A stretch of DNA of 15,227 bases from assembly GCA_018826025.1 (NCBI GenBank), contig JAHKAK010000052.1, positions 1 through 15,227 on the forward strand, written 5' to 3'. Origin of the DNA: Patescibacteria group bacterium (lineage in GTDB: Bacteria; Patescibacteriota; Minisyncoccia; Portnoybacterales; GWB1-42-6). The stretch's first letter is position 1, and each line of letters starts with the position of its first letter. The translations under genes were made by a program, and so were the position numbers. This document shows positions 13,045 through 15,227 of the stretch, in pieces. The notes below the pieces were generated by a model that saw only the letters and a program-made list of their open reading frames with translations, searched no databases and was not told the origin of the DNA.

Positions 13045-13662
13045 TTATTTTTTAGCCATTGAAAAGCTGCCTTTTATTAAAGAACCCGAATTTAGCTTCA
13101 TTAAGCTGGTCGGCGAGAGCTTGATTGAAGTTTCGTAGGCTCCTCCGTTAACGATAATCTTGGCTGATTTCGTTAAGCTATTATCTATGAAAAACGGCAA
13201 TTTGTAAAGAGTGCCAAAAGGCGGGGTTGCGCCAAGGTTAATGCCTTTGAAATTATTTTTCATCCATTTTTCTGAAGCGAACTCTATACGCGAATACCGT
13301 AAGCGAGTGTTTTTAACGCCCCCTACCCCCCTCTTAAAATATTTTCCAATATAATTGGTTCGCTCGGTCGAAGAAAAAACTTCATTTTTTCTTCGACCTC
13401 CCTGCCAATTATAAGAGGGGGAACTGGGGGAGTTATTAATTATCTTTAACAACTTTTTCTTATCCAAATTTTTATTGGCCGGAATCAATCCTAGCGCGTA
13501 ATCTTTATTATCCAAGGATACAACTACCGTTTTCCCCACTTCGCTTGGCCTAGCGCGCAAAGTCGCCGCCTTATCAAAAGCCGTATAAACGGTTTTATGT
13601 TCAAGAACTTCGTATTTGATTTTATTGGTCTCTAAAATTTTTTGAATGGTTTTGGAGAGCAT
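13045..13662 (-). CDS. YbaK/EbsC-type aminoacyl-tRNA deacylase with a 40-codon repeat insertion
   Basis: A 205-residue protein of the YbaK/prolyl-tRNA editing family, which hydrolyses mischarged tRNAs in the cytoplasm. Family features are EHKTVYTAFDKA (21-32), GKTVVVS (43-49, with conserved Lys44), ALGLIPANKNLDKKKL (56-71), GATPPFG (144-150) and the C-terminal NGGAYETSIKLSPTSLMKL. Typical members are about 150-165 residues. The excess is explained by residues 77-116, encoded exactly by a 120-bp palindromic block (13315-13434) dropped in frame between the LDKKKLLKIIN helix and the segment before FASEKWM. All other family motifs are intact, so the protein may still be functional with a protruding loop; alternatively the gene may be decaying. 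No Shine-Dalgarno site precedes the ATG. The substrate (Cys-tRNA-Pro, Ala-tRNA or other) cannot be told. Confidence 0.85.
   Translation of the reverse strand: MLSKTIQKILETNKIKYEVLEHKTVYTAFDKAATLRARPSEVGKTVVVSLDNKDYALGLIPANKNLDKKKLLKIINNSPSSPSYNWQGGRRKNEVFSSTERTNYIGKYFKRGVGGVKNTRLRYSRIEFASEKWMKNNFKGINLGATPPFGTLYKLPFFIDNSLTKSAKIIVNGGAYETSIKLSPTSLMKLNSGSLIKGSFSMAKK
13315..13434. repeat. 120-bp palindromic element inserted in frame in the YbaK-type gene
   Basis: The ends are AACGCCCCC (13315-13323) and GGGGGAGTT (13426-13434). Both arms contain CCCCCCTCTTA/TAAGAGGGGG and ATTGG/CCAAT. The centre is a perfect 14-bp stem (13366-13379 with 13385-13398; GGTCGAAG then six A) around CTTCA. The left arm has about 15 extra bases (AAATATTTTCCAATA). 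Total length is exactly 40 codons, with both borders on codon boundaries. Confidence 0.82.
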
Positions 13663-13674
13663 AAGTTTATTGCC

Positions 13675-13733
13675 GTCATTCTGAGGGCATAGCCCGAAGA
13701 ATCTAAGATCCTTCGCTATCGCTCAGGATGACA
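13675..13733. repeat. Paired dispersed repeat units in inverted order
   Basis: GTCATTCTGAG...GAAGAATCT is followed directly by AGATCCTTCG...CTCAGGATGACA, so the two halves form a larger palindrome (GTCAT...ATGAC). It lies between the 59-residue gene and the start of the YbaK-type gene. Confidence 0.78.
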
Positions 13734-13742
13734 GCAGGGTTA

Positions 13743-13922
13743 TTATTTTTGTATTTTACTTTCAATATTGTCCAGTTTATCTTTAATTTCTTTTAGCGCG
13801 TATTTAATTTCTTGCATGTTAAAATCCCTAAATTTTTCTTTAAGATTATATAAATCCTCTCTTTTCAACCTGTCTATTAATTCGGTGAGTTTTTGAAACT
13901 CATATTTTATGTCGCTGTCCAT
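13743..13922 (-). CDS. 59-residue coiled-coil protein, function unknown
   Basis: ATG 13922-13920 to TAA 13745-13743 encodes MDSDIKYEFQKLTELIDRLK and continues to DKLDNIESKIQK. It is very rich in Lys, Glu, Asp, Leu and Ile, with heptad-like spacing (LxxLIxxL, IKxxLxxIKxKLxxIxxKI), so a helical coiled coil is likely for most of its length. There are no Cys, Trp or membrane segments. No good Shine-Dalgarno site is visible before the start. It sits between the PP-loop gene and the YbaK-type gene on the same strand. The composition is unlike the neighbouring non-coding repeats, which supports it as a true small gene, but no family is recognised. Confidence 0.6.
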   Translation of the reverse strand: MDSDIKYEFQKLTELIDRLKREDLYNLKEKFRDFNMQEIKYALKEIKDKLDNIESKIQK

Positions 13923-13999
13923 ATTTTTTTAAATTAATGATTAAAATGATGTCCCTTAGAAATGATAGCAAAAATTTAGGCAAAAAACAAATAAAATCC

Positions 14000-14017
14000 C
14001 GTCAGTCGCGACTGACG
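14000..14017. repeat. Perfect 18-bp palindrome with GTCGCGAC centre
   Basis: Half-site CGTCAGTCG. Its GTCGCGAC centre is the same as that of the 24-bp palindrome at 10169-10192. It lies just beyond the terminator of the PP-loop gene and could act as a second stem. Confidence 0.65.
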
Positions 14018-14021
14018 AGAT

Positions 14022-14052
14022 AAAAAAGCGGGCGCCGATTGGGCAACCCGCT
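14022..14052 (-). terminator. Intrinsic terminator of the PP-loop gene
   Basis: Minus strand AGCGGG (14052-14047) pairs with CCCGCT (14032-14027) over a 14-base loop, followed by TTTTTTA. It begins 8 nt after the stop codon at 14061. Confidence 0.82.
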
Positions 14053-14060
14053 GGGTTGTG

Positions 14061-14915
14061 CTAATGTCTCTTTTCGAGTTCGGCTACGCTTTCCATCGCG
14101 TCGCAAAAGCCGAGCTTGCGCCGTTCAATAATTTCCCGGGGCAGGAATCTTTCGGCGAGGCGGCGCAGAGGAATTTTACTTTCTTTTCGGCTGGTTCGTT
14201 CTCCAACCGGGATGTGAGAAATGTATTCAACCACTGATCGGTGGAGATACGGATGCAATGGGATCACGCCATGGAAGTCCGCTTTTCTTTTCAGGGGAAT
14301 CAGATGCTTTTCCGGCAGTTCTCTCCAGAGAGTTTCAAAAATCTTTTCTGTTTCCCGCTGGGTCTTGAATTTACGGTGGTCCCAATAGCCGCCCAGCAAT
14401 TCATCAATCCCGTCATGCGTGATGAGCGCCGGAGAATAAGAGAGACTTAATCTCCTGGCGTATTCTTTGACAGATTGCATCAGGAGAAAAACGCCGTAGC
14501 CGCTTCTCCCTTTGTCTCCGGCAAAGAGCTCAGGATGCAGCGTTCTGATAAGATCGACTTGGCGCACCTGTTTTTCAGTCGGGATAAGGCAGTGGGGCTC
14601 GGTGTGGAATAGCTCGGCGACCATTTTGGCGTGCACCACGTCCGGATGCTGCTCGGACGAGCCGACGGTAAAAGTATCGATAGGACAATCATTGCCAAGG
14701 TGCATCCTGAGCGCGGCCACGCAATATGATGAATCGATTCCACCCGACAGAGCAATGAAAACCCTTCTATTGTTGCAGAGCATTGAATCGGTCGCGCTGA
14801 AGAAGAAAGCGTTACTAAAAATCACTCTCAGGCTCTTGAGATCCCACCCGAGATCCCATTTACGCAGTATCGGTAAATCTAATCCCAGGTCCTTACTGCA
14901 GAGATCTTCTGACAT
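14061..14915 (-). CDS. Asparagine-synthase-like PP-loop ATPase without glutaminase domain
   Basis: A 284-residue protein matching the C-terminal synthetase domain of AsnB. The PP-loop is FIALSGGIDSS (53-63), which binds ATP to adenylate a carboxylate. The second signature is ITHDGIDELLGGY (165-177, compare GDGxDExxGGY). Near the C-terminus IPLRRLAERFLPREIIERRKLGF (248-270) is the usual AsnB ending. The roughly 200-residue N-terminal Ntn glutaminase domain with Cys at position 2 is absent; only about 50 residues precede the PP-loop. The start at ATG 14915 is fixed by GGAGG (14922-14926); a longer frame to 14972 has no such site. It may use free ammonia, or an amine donor from a partner, to make Asn or to amidate another compound such as an envelope sugar. 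It is its own transcription unit, with a consensus promoter and a terminator. Confidence 0.85.
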   Translation of the reverse strand: MSEDLCSKDLGLDLPILRKWDLGWDLKSLRVIFSNAFFFSATDSMLCNNRRVFIALSGGIDSSYCVAALRMHLGNDCPIDTFTVGSSEQHPDVVHAKMVAELFHTEPHCLIPTEKQVRQVDLIRTLHPELFAGDKGRSGYGVFLLMQSVKEYARRLSLSYSPALITHDGIDELLGGYWDHRKFKTQRETEKIFETLWRELPEKHLIPLKRKADFHGVIPLHPYLHRSVVEYISHIPVGERTSRKESKIPLRRLAERFLPREIIERRKLGFCDAMESVAELEKRH

Positions 14916-14921
14916 GGCAAA

Positions 14922-14926
14922 CCTCC
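14922..14926 (-). promoter_or_regulatory. Shine-Dalgarno site fixing the start at 14915
   Basis: AATGGAGGT on the minus strand, with the GGAGG core six bases before the ATG at 14915. Confidence 0.75.
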
Positions 14927-14984
14927 ATTCTTGTGGGTTATTTTGATTTGTAAGAACAAAAATCAGCTTCAATGATGATTTTAA

Positions 14985-15013
14985 AGTATACTATAATAAA
15001 GAGTTTGTGTCAA
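14985..15013 (-). promoter_or_regulatory. Near-consensus sigma-70 promoter of the PP-loop gene
   Basis: Minus strand TTGACA (15013-15008, perfect) and TATACT (14990-14985, five of six) are separated by exactly 17 bp. The predicted start near 14978 gives a leader of about 63 nt. The -35 box begins three bases beyond the 3' end of the tRNA gene. Confidence 0.85.
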
Positions 15014-15016
15014 TAG

Positions 15017-15090
15017 TGGACCCGGGCGGATTCGAACCGCCTACCTCCTCATTGCAAATGAGGCGTTCTAGCCAAGTGAACTACGGGCCC
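15017..15090 (-). tRNA. tRNA-Ala (anticodon TGC)
   Basis: The minus strand folds as a full cloverleaf: acceptor GGGCCCG with CGGGTCC, anticodon stem CCTCA/TGAGG around loop TTTGCAA (anticodon TGC, reads GCA and other Ala codons), and T stem GGCGG/CCGCC around TTCGAAT. The third acceptor pair is G3-U70, the identity mark of tRNA-Ala, with A73 as discriminator. The length is 74 nt. The CCA end is not encoded (the following bases are CTATT), so it must be added by a CCA-adding enzyme. An upstream leader of about 85 nt contains a weak promoter-like pair (TTGTTT, 17 bp, TATTAT). Confidence 0.96.
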
Positions 15091-15175
15091 GCAAAAAGAT
15101 TTAACGGGGCAAGCCTGAGCTATCAGCCCTCTCTTTTTAAAAATAATAACAGAGATTTTGGTAAAAAACAAATAA

Positions 15176-15199
15176 AAAAGGCCTGATAGCAGGCCTTTT
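15176..15199 (-). terminator. Intrinsic terminator (of a gene entering from the right edge)
   Basis: AAAAGGCCTG (15176-15185) and CAGGCCTTTT (15190-15199) form a perfect 10-bp stem with a 4-base loop. On the minus strand it is followed by further T (TTATTTG), so it best serves a minus-strand gene lying mostly beyond 15227. It could work weakly in the other direction. Confidence 0.8.
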
Positions 15200-15227
15200 A
15201 AGGAAAACTAGATGGAACTATTGGACA

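Noticed and set aside
14512..14946. 144-codon plus-strand frame
   Set aside because: It is antisense to the PP-loop gene, whose signature motifs are certain.
14061..15090. Integrated element at the tRNA-Ala gene
   Set aside because: No integrase and no repeated tRNA 3' end is found in the window; the adjacent gene merely shares the strand.
374..15227. CRISPR array
   Set aside because: The repeats are irregularly spaced, differ in sequence, are inverted rather than direct, and no cas gene is present.

Overview
This 15.2 kb window looks like part of a bacterial chromosome dominated by peptidoglycan and translation genes, nearly all on the minus strand. Read right to left (direction of transcription), it holds a tRNA-Ala(TGC), a stand-alone asparagine-synthase-type PP-loop protein, a 59-residue coiled-coil protein, a YbaK-type tRNA deacylase, a single-domain response regulator, and then a short division and cell-wall (dcw) block: D-Ala-D-Ala carboxypeptidase, mraY, murD, ftsW, murG. 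After a small plus-strand membrane-protein gene come gltX and an M23 peptidase with a long coiled coil. The left 2.7 kb is an accessory area: two tiny membrane proteins in an operon, a small plus-strand protein with an internal duplication, a YdjM-type membrane protein, apparent remnants of a HAD hydrolase and possibly a glycosyltransferase, and an exported protein running off the left edge. UGA and UAG are used as stops, so the standard bacterial code applies. The style (split dcw cluster, many genes without Shine-Dalgarno sites, abundant short palindromic repeats, no CCA in the tRNA gene) suggests a Candidate Phyla Radiation / Patescibacteria member, perhaps Parcubacteria-like. That is an inference from style, not a demonstrated placement.

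How the genes work together: MraY, MurD and MurG make lipid II, FtsW polymerises it at the division site, the carboxypeptidase trims the stem peptide, and the M23 protein probably cuts or regulates cutting of the wall. GluRS, the YbaK-type deacylase and tRNA-Ala belong to translation.

Two expression styles alternate. One set of small or accessory genes (1320, 2495/2263, 5553, 12990, 14915) has Shine-Dalgarno sites and is followed by intrinsic terminators; two of these units have near-consensus sigma-70 promoters ending in TATACT. The larger housekeeping genes have neither recognisable Shine-Dalgarno sites nor clear terminators.

The most notable feature is repeats. Several families of short palindromes fill the spacers, sometimes nested in one another, and at least three (GluRS, carboxypeptidase, YbaK-type protein), possibly four (MurG), sit in frame inside protein-coding genes. 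The clearest is a 120-bp palindromic block adding exactly 40 codons to the YbaK-type gene, reminiscent of the Rickettsia palindromic elements. I see no CRISPR array, prophage, intact insertion sequence, rRNA or replication origin. No gene-free stretch exceeds 300 bases; the longest (1716-2008) holds two terminators, a repeat and a possible gene remnant.
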